Part shown: positions 47,723-57,946 of the stretch, one piece after another
Layout of the letters: each line of letters starts with the position of its first letter
How positions within the stretch are numbered: position 1 is the first letter of the stretch
Assembly: GCA_963844855.1 (NCBI GenBank)
Contig: CAWJQP010000075.1
Location: forward strand, 1-64,000
DNA: 64,000 nucleotides
Direction: 5' to 3'
DNA from: DASQDN01 sp963844855
GTDB lineage: Bacteria; Acidobacteriota; Terriglobia; Bryobacterales; Bryobacteraceae
The notes under the pieces: model-generated
Seen by the model: the letters and a program-made list of their open reading frames with translations, nothing else
Databases searched by the model: none
What the model was told of the DNA's origin: nothing
Position numbers and translations under genes: made by a program

Positions 47723-49867
47723 TCAGCGAATCGGAGCCTGATCGTGAAGTGGCACTCGATTAATCTGGTCAACTACGCGCAGTAGATCGCCTGTCCGATA
47801 AAAATCCACCGCAATGATGTTTGGCATGTGATCTCGCTCTTGGGCGCAGAGAAGCGCTCGCTGTGACAGCGCGGCGAAGGAATTCACAAGCAATGCGTTT
47901 GAGGGTCTTGGCGCCGGCGTGGTGTCAATCCAATTGTTGAGAAGGAACAACGAACCCGAATCGCCGCCGCGGTTCGCCGCGCAGGTGAATTCTTCAGGTT
48001 TATGAAAAGTGTAGGGTGTCTCGCGGACCGATTCGAATGCCGGCCGAAGCCATCCGATACCGGGACGACCGGATTCGATGAAAACAATGACGCGACGTCC
48101 AGACGTAATCAGATCGCGCAGCGTCGGCCAGTTCGGTTGACCAGATCCTTGGTACACGAAATCCGTCAGACCACTTTGGTCAAAGGCGTGCGCTATCTCT
48201 GACGGGGCCGCGTAGTCCTCGATGATCAAGACCAAAACCTCATCAGGATGGCTGACTAGGAAATTTCGAATCTCAGTCAACAAGGGCGTGAGCGTATATG
48301 CGCCCAACTCGCAGAACCCATGGCAGAGATAAAGTGACGGATTGCCCTCATCGACACCGACGAGTCGATTTCGAATCCGTAACGCCGCGTCGTAGCCCTC
48401 CTTCCCGACCGCTGCAATAACCTTCTCAGCGCTGGGTTCCGTGCTCATGTCCGTTTTGATGCGGGCGCCTCCCGAAAATCCCCTGTGTACATCGAAGAGC
48501 AGCGCCCTGATTCCGTCTGTGAGTTGTTGCGGGATATCGGCCTCCTGGTGCGGGAACATCCAACCTTGGATGCTCTGGTTCGACATCGCGTTGTGTGTTC
48601 CCGCGAAGGCTACCTCGTCAACTCGCCGATCGCAAAGTTCTGAATATCCGTTACATGCGACAATCGCGGCCTCGGGGGCCAATTCGATAGTTGGATTCTT
48701 ACGAATGATCCAGACAGCCGCGAGCATCGGCAGGACCGCGATAGCGGCAACGAACGGCAATGCTGGCGATCGTTGACCCGAAATGTCGGAAGCAGGAACA
48801 CCGCGTTGGAGCGCTTCCCGAAGGACCCTGAATACCTCTCGGACACCGATATAGGCGCTGATAATTCCAACCAGAATGATCGTGCCCCTAAGAGCCTCGA
48901 GTGGGTACAGCATCGCAACTTGGCCAATCACTAGAAGCAGTAATCCCCATGCAAGGCGGCGTCGAGGGAGAGCAGGTGGAGTGATCAGTCGATTGACCGC
49001 GCTGCGTGCGGTCACGAGTGGATCGACACGTTCGAGTTGCGAAGACGCTCCTGCAGCGATAAGGATGCCAAGGCCGCAGAAAAACCATGCCCAGTTATTC
49101 AGATCGCCAAAAAAGGCCTGTATGAGACCCCTGGCTAACTCACGCTCAGTCGGGCTGTGGATTGCAGCGGCGGCAATCTTGGTTGCGGGAACGATCGTTG
49201 CAAGAATAACTCCTGCTGCGATGATTTCCTGACCCAACCACACTAGGCCCCGTTGTCGATCCCAACTCGCCCAAAGTGCCAACAGCAACAGTGCGGCCCC
49301 GCATGGAAATAGCAGTTGCCAGAGCCACTGCAGTCTGCGGCCCAGCCGCCAAACATCCACGAGCAATTGGGAAGACCGGCCATCTCCAAGCGACGCGAGT
49401 GTGGCTTGGATCTGTTTAGGAATCTTGGCTGCGAGTTCCGGACTCATTTGAGAAAGCGCGCTGTGAACAAGGATTTGCAGATCCGGAATGGAAAGAATCA
49501 GGCGTTGAGTACCTTCGGAGAAGGCGGCTCTATGCGCTTGTTGCGCGGCATTCCCGACCAATGCCCGAAACGGTCGGGTAGAAACCAGGCTGCTTGCAGT
49601 AGCCTGAATGAATGGACGTATCGCGATCAGGTTCGGTCGGCTCTTGATGATTGAATCGGTGATAGTCTGCGATGCGTAGTTGGCCACCCCTGGATCGAAC
49701 AGACTTTCGGAGACGCGAATTCCGAACGCTTGCGCATCGAATAAGTTGCGTGAGGCGACATACAGGATGGAGCCGGCGGCAAGACACAAAACACCCAACG
49801 CGCCACACGAACGACTAATTACTTGATTGCGAAGAATCGTACTAATCCCCATCAGCGCCGGCGCCAC
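47723..49867 (-). CDS. Membrane protein with PI-PLC X-like phosphodiesterase domain
   Basis: A 714-residue protein (GTG 49867 or ATG 49852). The N-terminal 400 residues are a membrane domain with about six helices and a long loop near residues 50-165. The C-terminal part from about 420 is a PI-PLC-like TIM barrel: YSELCDRRVDEVAFAGTHNA (first catalytic His in GTHNAM), IPQQLTDGIRALLFDVHRGF (Asp), SLYLCHGFCELGAYTLTPLL (second His), EVLVLIIEDYAAPSEIAHAF, and VIVFIESGRPG. Such proteins act on lipid headgroups at the outside of the membrane, but a substrate is not known. Cys pairs (CNGYSELC, CHGFC) suggest extracytoplasmic disulfides. Confidence 0.72.
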   Translation of the reverse strand: MAPALMGISTILRNQVISRSCGALGVLCLAAGSILYVASRNLFDAQAFGIRVSESLFDPGVANYASQTITDSIIKSRPNLIAIRPFIQATASSLVSTRPFRALVGNAAQQAHRAAFSEGTQRLILSIPDLQILVHSALSQMSPELAAKIPKQIQATLASLGDGRSSQLLVDVWRLGRRLQWLWQLLFPCGAALLLLALWASWDRQRGLVWLGQEIIAAGVILATIVPATKIAAAAIHSPTERELARGLIQAFFGDLNNWAWFFCGLGILIAAGASSQLERVDPLVTARSAVNRLITPPALPRRRLAWGLLLLVIGQVAMLYPLEALRGTIILVGIISAYIGVREVFRVLREALQRGVPASDISGQRSPALPFVAAIAVLPMLAAVWIIRKNPTIELAPEAAIVACNGYSELCDRRVDEVAFAGTHNAMSNQSIQGWMFPHQEADIPQQLTDGIRALLFDVHRGFSGGARIKTDMSTEPSAEKVIAAVGKEGYDAALRIRNRLVGVDEGNPSLYLCHGFCELGAYTLTPLLTEIRNFLVSHPDEVLVLIIEDYAAPSEIAHAFDQSGLTDFVYQGSGQPNWPTLRDLITSGRRVIVFIESGRPGIGWLRPAFESVRETPYTFHKPEEFTCAANRGGDSGSLFLLNNWIDTTPAPRPSNALLVNSFAALSQRALLCAQERDHMPNIIAVDFYRTGDLLRVVDQINRVPLHDQAPIR

Positions 49868-50163
49868 TCGACAATAAGGGTATCCATAAAGTTATTCGCC
49901 GCCGGCGCTCACTTCGCGATTGTAAGCATATCGAATCTCGGACATTCCCAGCACCAATGGTGATGAAAAATATCGCTAACTTTACGTAAGCCAGCCGAGC
50001 TGCGCCCGCAGGAAGCGGTAATCTATATAACCGATCCGGCTGATTTTCAACTGAGCGACCACGTTTTGAGCTGGGTAGGATCGGCGCTGATGAATTCGCA
50101 GCTATCGCGAACTCCGCGTCCTCTTACCGGACAATCTCCGCCCATTTCACAACAATGGAAAGG

Positions 50164-51905
50164 TTATCGCTTTAGGAATAAGTGCCGATCTCCATCAAGC
50201 CGGACAAACTCTTCCCTTGCTGCCTGATGTTGTTGTTCGGCCTTCTTCAGCAGGCTCGCAAATCGCGGCCTCTTCCGTACTGGCTCGAGCCACGGGTCAT
50301 TCAACATCGCGGGATAACAAAAGAAGCCTCCACTAACAACGCGCTCAAGAAGCTCTAGCGAGGCCTCGACTTCATTTAAATGTGAGAGATGCCGCGCCAA
50401 ATAAAAGAGTCCTTCAGGGTCACTGAACTCGGAGGCGACAATCCGCTCGACCGCGGCGACGCTTCCCGGCGGCATCCCCCTCGATCATCGTTCGGGCTGA
50501 AATGATAAAGTCCCGCATGCGCGTCTTGGTCTTTTCTTCCATGGCGCGCAGCCCGGTAACTGCTTCATCCTTTCGCCCCAGCTCGGCAAGGGACACGCGA
50601 CACGATGTACGGATTATCCTCAATCCTGAGCGATGCGACGCGCGCATGGTCTCCCTGCAGAAACCATGTATGTGGAACGCTCGTGCGAATTTTTGGCTCC
50701 AGCGCTATTGCGAGCGAGTGTGCGGCTACTGATGCTTCAAGCAGGCCGCTGTAGCGCAACGGGCTCACAAGACCCGCAAAAACATCCGAATCCACGGCTC
50801 CGTGTGTCCGCGGGACAAGGCGTTTCATTGCGTCCCCTGCACGTCCGAGGTCGACTTCCAACTGCGCATAAAACTTGTGCGCGATCGTCAGATCGGGATT
50901 CAGATCGAGTGCTTGCCGAAACGCTGCTTCGGCTCGCTCCAATCCTACCCTTGCGCCAGTAGTAAGATACTTCGCCATGACATGATGGATTCGCGCAAGA
51001 CGCGCCCATGCCGGCGCATAACACGGATCGGCTTCTACGCATCGCAGGTACAGGTCGCGCGCTGCGTCCCACTGTTTCGGATCATGGCTAAACTGATTGC
51101 CGCGCAAATAATACTCGTAAGCCTTCGGATTGGCAGGAACATCCTGCCGCAGAATCCGCTGTTCGCGAGCCGAGAGCGGAAGAGATAGCGCGTTGACCAC
51201 ACGTTCGGTCAACTCGTCCTGCAGGTGAAACACATTGCCAATCGACGTTTGCGTTGAATGAGACCACACCAGCGTCCCGCTCACGGCGTCCGTCAATTGC
51301 GCGGTGACCCGTATTTCGTCCCTGCGGAAAGCAAGGTGCCGGTAACAATCAAGTCAACATCGGCCTCGAGCGCGATGGTTTTGAGGTCCTGCGTTCCGCC
51401 AGCGAATCGGGAGGCAGCCAGGCTCGAACGCACCACCAGCGACTTCAGCGCCGATAGCGAAGTCGTCAACGCATCGGGCAGGCTGAACGCCAGAAAGTCA
51501 GTCTCGGTATCTGGACGCAGCATGCGAAAAGGCAGCACGATCAGGCGGGTAACGGCCTTCGGCTCCGCCGGAGCGGTCGTCTCCACGGCAGGAAGAAAAC
51601 GGTAGCCACGCCTGGGCAGCGTCTCGATGAAACGGGGCGCGTCTGCAGTATCACCCACTGCTTCGCGGATCTGCCGGATACAGAAATTCAGGCCCTGCTC
51701 GAAATCGACGAATGTGTCGTCACGCCAGATGCGCTCCCGGATCTCGGCGCGCGTCAACGATTTCTCCGCCGCGCCGAACAAGCAATTCGAGAACCCGGAA
51801 CGGTTGCGGGGGCAGTTTGATGCGGTCGCCGTGCCGCCGAAGTCTCGCCGGAGCGGTGTCGAGTTCGAATATGTCAAAACGAAGGATCGTTCCAGGTTCA
51901 CTCAT
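50164..51905 (-). pseudogene. CadC-like winged-helix regulator with TPR domain, several frameshifts
   Basis: Starting at ATG 51905 one reads MSEPGTILRFDIFELDTAPA and RLRRHGDRIKLPPQPFRVLE (OmpR-type DNA-binding domain), next frame EKSLTRAEIRERIWRDDTFV and AVGDTADAPRFIETLPRRGY (the rest of the domain, with the RGY wing), then a TolB-like segment (LIVLPFRMLRPDTETDFLAF), then TPRs (QWDAARDLYLRCVEADPCYA; ERAEAAFRQALDLNPDLTIA) and more TPRs to the stop at 50164. Frame changes occur near 51,760, 51,300, 50,590 and 50,470. Acidobacteria have many such cytosolic or membrane regulators; the target is unknown. Confidence 0.72.
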
Positions 51906-52028
51906 CAAAAACTCATGTCACACTCATGGCGCGTCCATGGAAGCCCGGCAGCTATCGCTGTAAAAGTGATCATATCAGCGTGATGCAAAGATTCAGGCAG
52001 CCGCTGAAATTCTTCAAAAGGAACCTTT

Positions 52029-52690
52029 ATGACACTCCGAATCAATGACGTAGCGCCGGACTTCGAGACGGAAACCACGCAAGGGGCGATTCGCTTCCAT
52101 GAGTGGCTCGGCGATTCCTGGTGCGTACTTTTCTCGCATCCGAAGGACTTCACGCCCGTATGCACAACAGAATTGGGTTACGTGGCGGGATTGCAGTCGG
52201 AGTTTGCAAAGCGCAACTGCAAGATCATCGGCCTGAGCGTGGATGCGGTCGCGGATCATCAGTAAATGGGCGGCCGATATCGAGACGACGCATGGCGACA
52301 AAGTAAGCTATCCGATGATCGGCGATTCGGAATTGAAAGTCGCCAAACTCTACGGCATGCTTCCGGCTGAAGCCGGCGATACCTGCGTCGGTCGAACTGC
52401 CGCCAACAACGCCACCGTTCGTACGGTATTCATGATCGGTCCGGACAAAAAGATCAAACTGATGCTGATGTACCCAATGACTACCGGCCGCAACTTCGAC
52501 GAAGTTCTGCGCGTGCTCGACTCCATGCAACTCACAGCAAAACACCAGGTTGCGACACCGGTGAACTGGAAGCCGGGTAACGACGTCATCATCGTGCCTG
52601 CCGTGTCGGATGAAGAGGCGAAACAGAAGTACCCGGCGGGCTGGAAACCAGGTCCTGCCCTATCTGCGGCTTGTGGCGCAACCGCAGTAG
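52029..52690 (+). CDS. 1-Cys peroxiredoxin (AhpC/TSA, Prx6 type), two frameshifts
   Basis: Reduces peroxides in the cytoplasm. Start MTLRINDVAPDFETETTQGA; peroxidatic Cys45 in SHPKDFTPVCTTELGYVAGL; after a frameshift near 52,260 comes WAADIETTHGDKVSYPMIGD, then TVFMIGPDKKIKLMLMYPMT (the Prx6 family R/L-x-x-Y-P block) and KYPAGWKP. A second shift near 52,650 lets the natural end VLPYLRLVAQPQ appear, with stop at 52688-52690; without it the frame falsely fuses to the next gene. It precedes the sulfur genes by 30 nt, so it is likely co-transcribed. Confidence 0.9.
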
Positions 52691-52719
52691 CAGCCGTCAA
52701 GACAGTCCAGGAGAAGAGC

Positions 52720-54140
52720 ATGGAAACGGTACAAGTCGAACGATTCTATTTGGGTTGTCTGGCCCACGCGTCTTACATGATGGCGTCGGAGGGAGTCGCA
52801 GCCGTCATCGATCCCCAGCGCGATGTGGATATCTATCTCGAAGCGGCATCTCGCAATGGATTGAAGATTGAACACATCATCGAGACCCACGTCCATGCTG
52901 ACTTCGTCTCAGGACATCGCGAACTTGCCGAGCGTACTGGCGCCCACATCTATCTCGGCGCGGGATCCGGCGTTCAGTTCCCTCACGTCGCGGTGAATGG
53001 ACGGCGAAGAGATTCAGTTCGGGCAATGCAGCCTCCGCTTCCTGCAAACTCCTGGACATACTATTGAAAGCATTTGCATTCTAATGAACAGACCGCAGCG
53101 AGCCGGCTCGGCCCGCCGCCGTCTTCACCGGAGACACGCTCTTCGTTGGTGATGTCGGCCGGCCGGATCTCTCGCCGACACACACGCCACAGCAACTCGC
53201 CGCGATCATGTACCACAGCATTCATGAGAAGCTGCTCACGCTTCCGGACGATACGCAGATCTTTCCTGCTCATGGTGCGGGTTCGCTCTGCGGCCGTCAA
53301 ATGGGTTCTGAAAGCTCCTCAACAATCGGCAAGCAGCGCGAGTCGAATTACGCTTTGCTCGCGCGGTCAAGTGAGGAATTCGTCCACCTTCTGACCGACA
53401 ACCTTCCTGCGGCGCCCGAGTATTTCGCGCAGGAAGTGGATCTCAACCGTAAAGGCGCGACAGCCTATGTCGCAGTTGCCGGAACTAACCGCTTTGACGG
53501 CCGTCGGAAGTTGAGCGTCTGCAGAAGGAGGGCGCAGTCGTCGTCGACACGAGGCCGCGCAACACAGTTCGCTGCCGCGCACGTGCCCGGGTCGATCCAC
53601 ATCGCTCTTACCGGACAATATGCTTCGTGGGCGGCGCGAATTCTGGGTTTGAATACTCCCCTGATCATCGTTGGCGAGGATCCGGAACACGTGCGCGAAT
53701 CTCAGTTGCGTCTGGCGCGTGTCGGAATCGAAAATGTCGCAGGTTACCTTGTGGATGGTGTCGCCGGCTGGGTCCAAAGCGGGAACGATCTCGACTCCAT
53801 TCCGCAGATCACGGTTCAGGATTTGGTCGAGCTCCGGAACCATGGAGTCCGACGGGGTCGTCGTCCTGGACGTACGCGAATTCGGAGAACGAACCAACGG
53901 AGCTATTGAGAGTTCGCTGTGCGATCCCGCTCGGGAAACTGAAATCGCAGACGTAGCGGAGCTTGATCGCGAGAAGCTTCTGGTGGTGCACTGCAAAGGC
54001 GGCTATCGGAGTTCCATCGCCACCAGCATCCTGCTGCGCGCCGGCTTCCGCAACATCGCAAACCTAATAGGCGGGTTCGACGCCTGGAAAGCGACCGGCC
54101 TTCCTTACGTCGTTCCTGACGAAGACCGCAAATTAGGCTC
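52720..54140 (+). CDS. Persulfide dioxygenase-rhodanese (MBL fold, ETHE1-like), several frameshifts
   Basis: ATG 52720 behind AGGAGAA. The first frame has ETVQVERFYLGCLAHASYMM, DPQRDVDIYLEAASRNGLKI and the iron site IIETHVHADFVSGHRELAER (HxHxDH-like). Further frames continue: QTPGHTIESI, TGDTLFVGDVGRPDL (metal His/Asp), DTQIFPAHGAGSLCG, then a rhodanese domain (AAHVPGSIHIALTGQYASWA; GIENVAGYLVDGVAGWVQSG) and a second one (VVVLDVREFGERTNGAIESS; KLLVVHCKGGYRSSIATSIL with the active Cys in HCKGGYRS). So persulfide is oxidised to sulfite, with sulfur transfer by the rhodanese part. Frame breaks are near 52,995, 53,110, 53,500 and 53,840. The 3' end is approximate. Confidence 0.85.
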
Positions 54141-54154
54141 AACTGGGAAAATCC

Positions 54155-55556
54155 ATGTCTCTTTTTATTGTTCGCCACCAGCACGACGCCGAATTATGTC
54201 CGGCCGCCGATCCCTATCATGGAGCAACCTTGCTGAACTATCTGAGCCGTCCGAACGTGCGAAAACACGGAATTGAGATCCAGGGAGAAGCGATCGTTCG
54301 CGGCGAACACACGTTGTACATGATCGTCGAATCGAGTGATGAGACGCGAGTGCGGGAATTCATGGCGCCCTTCGCCACTGCCGGTAAAGTGGACGTATAT
54401 CCGGCAGCGACGTGCGCAGGTGTCGTGTCAAACGGCGGTTGCGGCGCGGCGAACCGCGTCCTCGATCGAACCATACCGGCGCTCGATCCCGAGGAAGCCT
54501 GCCAGAAGGCGATCGATGACGGATTGGTGGTTCACCGGGCGCATCCCTTGAATTGCGAGACCTCCCTGCCGGCCCTTGTCGGCGGCAACGTGATGCCCAA
54601 CGCGAGTTTCTACGTGCGCAATCATTTTCAGATTCCGAACGTGGATCCTGCAGCCTGGCGATTGCGCATCAGCGGTCTGGTGGACCGGCCGTTAAGCCTA
54701 AGCTTGCGCGATCTCACGAGCATGCCCTCGCAGACACGCGTGGTAACACTCGAATGTGCGGGGAACGGCCGCTCGCAATTAGATCCACCCGTCAAGGGCG
54801 AGCAGTGGAATTTCGGCGCCGTAAGCACCGCCGAATGGACGGGCGTGCCGCTTATCGAGGTGTTGGATCGCGCTGGTGTAAAGGCCGGCGCCCGGGAAGT
54901 TTTGTTTCGCGGCATCGATAGCGGGACGACGGACGGGGTTGACGAGCCGATCCGCTTTGAACGGAGCTTATGTATCGCCGATGCGCGTGGCGCGGAAGTG
55001 CTGTTGGCATACGCTATGAATGGCGAACCGCTTCCGGTGCAACACGGCTATCCTTTGCGAGTGATTGTGCCGGGCTGGTACGCGGTGGCTTCCGTGAAAT
55101 GGCTTGCAGAAATCGAAGTAATCGGGCAAGCATTCGACGGACACTACCAGACCGGTTCTTATTTCTTTGAGTGGCAGCGCGACGGAGTGACCGTGCGAGA
55201 ACCGGTAACCCTACAACGAGTCCGGAGCTTGGTCATTGAACCCCGAGCGGACGCCCGCATTGACCGTGGCGAGCTAGCCATACGTGGCGTGGCGTGGTCG
55301 GGCGCTGCGCCCATCGCGCGAGTGGATGTAAGTGTCAACGGTGGGCCGTGGCAGGAATCGCGTCTGGTGGGAGAACGGAAGAGGCACAGTTGGCAATGGT
55401 GGGAGTTTTTCCTGTCGCGTGGACGAGCCCGGCGCCGTGGATATTCGCACACGCGCAACTGACCTGGCAAGCCGCACACAGCCTGCCGAGCCCGAGTGGA
55501 ACCGCCTCGGCTATGGGAATAACGCCATTCAGAAAGTCAGTGTGCTAGTCGAGTAG
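54155..55556 (+). CDS. Sulfite oxidase-family molybdoenzyme with an extra N-terminal domain, one frameshift
   Basis: The product starts with a domain of about 95 residues (MSLFIVRHQHDAELCPAADP, GIEIQGEAIVRGEHTLYMIV; VYPAATCAGVVSNGGCGA) not normal for sulfite oxidase. From about 130 comes the Moco domain: LNCETSLPALVGGNVMPNAS, FYVRNHFQIPNVD, then RVVTLECAGNGRSQLDPPVK with the Moco-binding Cys201, TAEWTGVPLIEVLDRAGVKA and PLRVIVPGWYAVASVKWLAE. The C-terminal dimer domain (WSGAAPIARVDVSVNGGPWQ) needs a frame change near 55,405 and ends EWNRLGYGNNAIQKV. Sulfite to sulfate is the family reaction. No signal peptide is obvious. It follows the persulfide dioxygenase. Confidence 0.88.
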
Positions 55557-55568
55557 ACGACCGAACAA

Positions 55569-56129
55569 TCAGATCTGATGTTCGCGGTCGGTGCAGCCTG
55601 GGAAGCTGCGCGATAGCTTTGTCGCCTTTATAACCAAGACTCTGTTTTCCCGCCGACGATAGATAGTAGGCTTCGATTGCGAGTCGCTTTACAGCGGCGA
55701 AGAATGTCTCCAGCTCCGTAGTTGGGCTTGCCTCGTTCGCAGCCATCAGCGTCACGATGCCAGTCTGTTGTTGCAGATGTGATCTCGTGAAAGAGCCGCT
55801 CATGCGCTGCCTTCGCGGCGGCGTCAACCTGCTTTACTCCGTTCTGCCAGGAGGCCAAAGTGGCCTTGTCGCCATAAAGCAGTACGATATCGATGTATCG
55901 CGCGACACCGGCGGCGCGGGCGCCGGGCGACGTCTCATCTGCAGGAAGGATCAGATCCACAAGCTTGTCTACAACGAGATACTCTGCTGCGGTCAGCGCT
56001 CGCGGTTTATAAGTTTGTGCGGCCTTGGCGGTTGAGACATGATTGTGTTCGCTGTTGGCCAATGCCCGCGGCAGGGATGGCGACACCGGCTCCTAGAATC
56101 TTAAAAAGGCTTCTTCGCTCTACGGCCAT
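55569..56129 (-). CDS. Gluconate 2-dehydrogenase subunit 3-like (Tat) protein, frameshifted
   Basis: A small exported subunit that pairs with a GMC flavoprotein. ATG 56129 gives MAVERRSLFKILGAGVAIPA, a Tat-type signal (RRSLFK). After a frameshift near 56,060 come KPRALTAAEYLVVDKLVDLI and LPADETSPGARAAGVARYID, typical of subunit 3; a third frame gives QQTGIVTLMAANEASPTTEL, ETFFAAVKRLAIEAYYLSSA and GKQSLGYKGDKA, and a last shift gives GCTDREHQI and the stop at 55569. Three or more breaks, all motifs present. The gene lies downstream of the GMC gene? No: it is upstream in coordinates and read in the same direction after it, 3 nt from its stop. Confidence 0.8.
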
Positions 56130-56132
56130 TAT

Positions 56133-57761
56133 TTAGACCTCGCCTCTCCGGAAAGCTTCGATCAGGTGCTCGCTCATGCGCCAGGTCAAAGCAATGTTCG
56201 TCAGCGTTGGGTTCTTCTCCGGATACGCCGCAAATACAGAGGCGTCGCCAATCCAGAGATTTGGGATATCGTGGGTTCGTCCCGACGTATTTACAACCGA
56301 AGTTTTCGGGTCAGTCCCCATTTTGCACGTGCCTACCCAATGGTTCAGATCGATCACCAGAGTTTGTGGATTGATCTCTTTCGGCGTCGACCAGACTCGG
56401 CCTCCGGCTGCTTTGATGACATCTTCCGAAGTCGCCACCATATCGCGAGCCATTGCAACATCGCTGTCCTCGTAATGAAGATGGACACGCGGCAGCGCAA
56501 GTCCGAAGCGGTCGCGCTTGTCCGAATCGAGATCCATGAACTTCTTGCTGGATACCAATAGCGATCCCTGCATATTCATCAGCGCGTGACACGAATTCAT
56601 CTCGAGAATCTGCTTTTTCAGCTCCGTTCCGAAACCCGGAACGTTCCGTATGGAGAGCCGTGTGGGATGTACACCAGCTCCGCATTGGACTTGATAGGTG
56701 CCTTGGAAGTTGGGATTCGGTTGATCCCAATACAGACCAGTCAGCAAACTGTGAAAGAAATCTGTGCCGTCATCGTTCGAACTGTCACGTCCTTTAATTT
56801 CCGGAAATAGTCCTACTACAGTTACTCCGAAGTGGCTTGTGAGATTGCGCCCGACTTCACCGCTGGCGTTCGCAAGATTGTTAAGCAGTAGGTGCCGGGC
56901 CGTCTCGACCGCGCTGCAGGAGAGCACCAGCGCCTTACTTTGTAACTCGCGCACATTGCCGTCCGAGTCGTGATACTGAATACCCCGTACCCGATTCGCC
57001 TTCTGGTCCATCAGAATACGAGTCATTGTCGAATGAAGGAACAACGTGAGATTGCCTGTCTTCATCGCGAGCGGAATCGGTGTATTCGCGGAAGTGTACT
57101 TCGAATCTACTTCGCAGCCTTGCATGCAGTGGCCGCAGTAGTGGCAGATAGCTCGGCGCTGGGCGTTGGCTTCGGTCGGCATCGCCTTGCGTTGCGCCAC
57201 GAACTCCATCTTGCGGCCGCGGCTCTTCAACGATTCCACGCCGCGCTTCAGCATCATCTCGCCGCAGCGTAGCGGAACACCCTTCTGGAACTCACCATCC
57301 GGCAGATTGCTGAGTCCATCCTTATATCCATGAACCAGCATTAGCTGCTCAGCTTTGCTGTACCACGGAGCGACTTCCTCATACGAAATGGGCCACTGCT
57401 TATAGTCGAGCGGCCCGAAGCGAAGGCTGTGCCCCGCCCAGCAGACGGAGCGCCCACCGAGCGCTCGCAACTGGCCATGTCCGGGACGATCGCCAACCGG
57501 TACAAAATGATTGCGTTCGAATCGATCGGACCAAACACCAGGGATGGGGTTACGGAAGCCCTTCTTCACGCGTTCTTCGAGCGTGGCGTGCGCGTCGATG
57601 TGAGCGTTATAGTCGACGCCGGCGCGCAACCTTCCGCCGCCTTCCACCAACGCAACTTTCAAACCCGCCTTGGCGAGCACATAGGCGGCGATCCCGCCGC
57701 CGGGACCGCTTCCGACAACGCAGACGTCGAAGACCTTTTGTTGCATCACGGCTGCGGTCAT
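56133..57761 (-). CDS. GMC-family FAD-dependent dehydrogenase
   Basis: A 540-residue flavoprotein of the glucose-methanol-choline family. The FAD motif is FDVCVVGSGPGGGIAAYVLA (near residue 10), then LRALGGRSVCWAGHSLRFGP, the family Cys-rich block ICHYCGHCMQGCEVDSKYTS, VLSCSAVETARHLLLNNLAN (signature 2) and the C-terminal NHWVGTCKMGTDPKTSVVNT with the catalytic His-region, NLWIGDASVFAAYPEKNPTL. It is followed by the subunit 3-like gene (stop 56133; next start 56129), so the pair would form a periplasmic or membrane-bound sugar-alcohol dehydrogenase. Confidence 0.9.
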   Translation of the reverse strand: MTAAVMQQKVFDVCVVGSGPGGGIAAYVLAKAGLKVALVEGGGRLRAGVDYNAHIDAHATLEERVKKGFRNPIPGVWSDRFERNHFVPVGDRPGHGQLRALGGRSVCWAGHSLRFGPLDYKQWPISYEEVAPWYSKAEQLMLVHGYKDGLSNLPDGEFQKGVPLRCGEMMLKRGVESLKSRGRKMEFVAQRKAMPTEANAQRRAICHYCGHCMQGCEVDSKYTSANTPIPLAMKTGNLTLFLHSTMTRILMDQKANRVRGIQYHDSDGNVRELQSKALVLSCSAVETARHLLLNNLANASGEVGRNLTSHFGVTVVGLFPEIKGRDSSNDDGTDFFHSLLTGLYWDQPNPNFQGTYQVQCGAGVHPTRLSIRNVPGFGTELKKQILEMNSCHALMNMQGSLLVSSKKFMDLDSDKRDRFGLALPRVHLHYEDSDVAMARDMVATSEDVIKAAGGRVWSTPKEINPQTLVIDLNHWVGTCKMGTDPKTSVVNTSGRTHDIPNLWIGDASVFAAYPEKNPTLTNIALTWRMSEHLIEAFRRGEV

Positions 57762-57946
57762 TGTCCTACATCGGAGATCGCGTGACAACAGCTCGGCTAC
57801 CGAGAAGCCCGACGTCTTGCCGCCCCGTCGTGACTCGCAACCGCTCTTCCGGAGTCAGCTTACTCCCGAAGGTCCTCTTAGGTTGTTGTTTTTAGATCCG
57901 TCGGAATGTATCTTAGTTAGACTTTTCCATCTCAGGAAGGTATTCA

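Noticed and set aside
52243..53067. Apparent fusion of peroxiredoxin and a metallo-beta-lactamase protein
   Set aside because: A single-base shift near 52,650 restores the natural peroxiredoxin end (VAQPQ, stop 52688) and the next gene has its own AGGAG and ATG at 52720.
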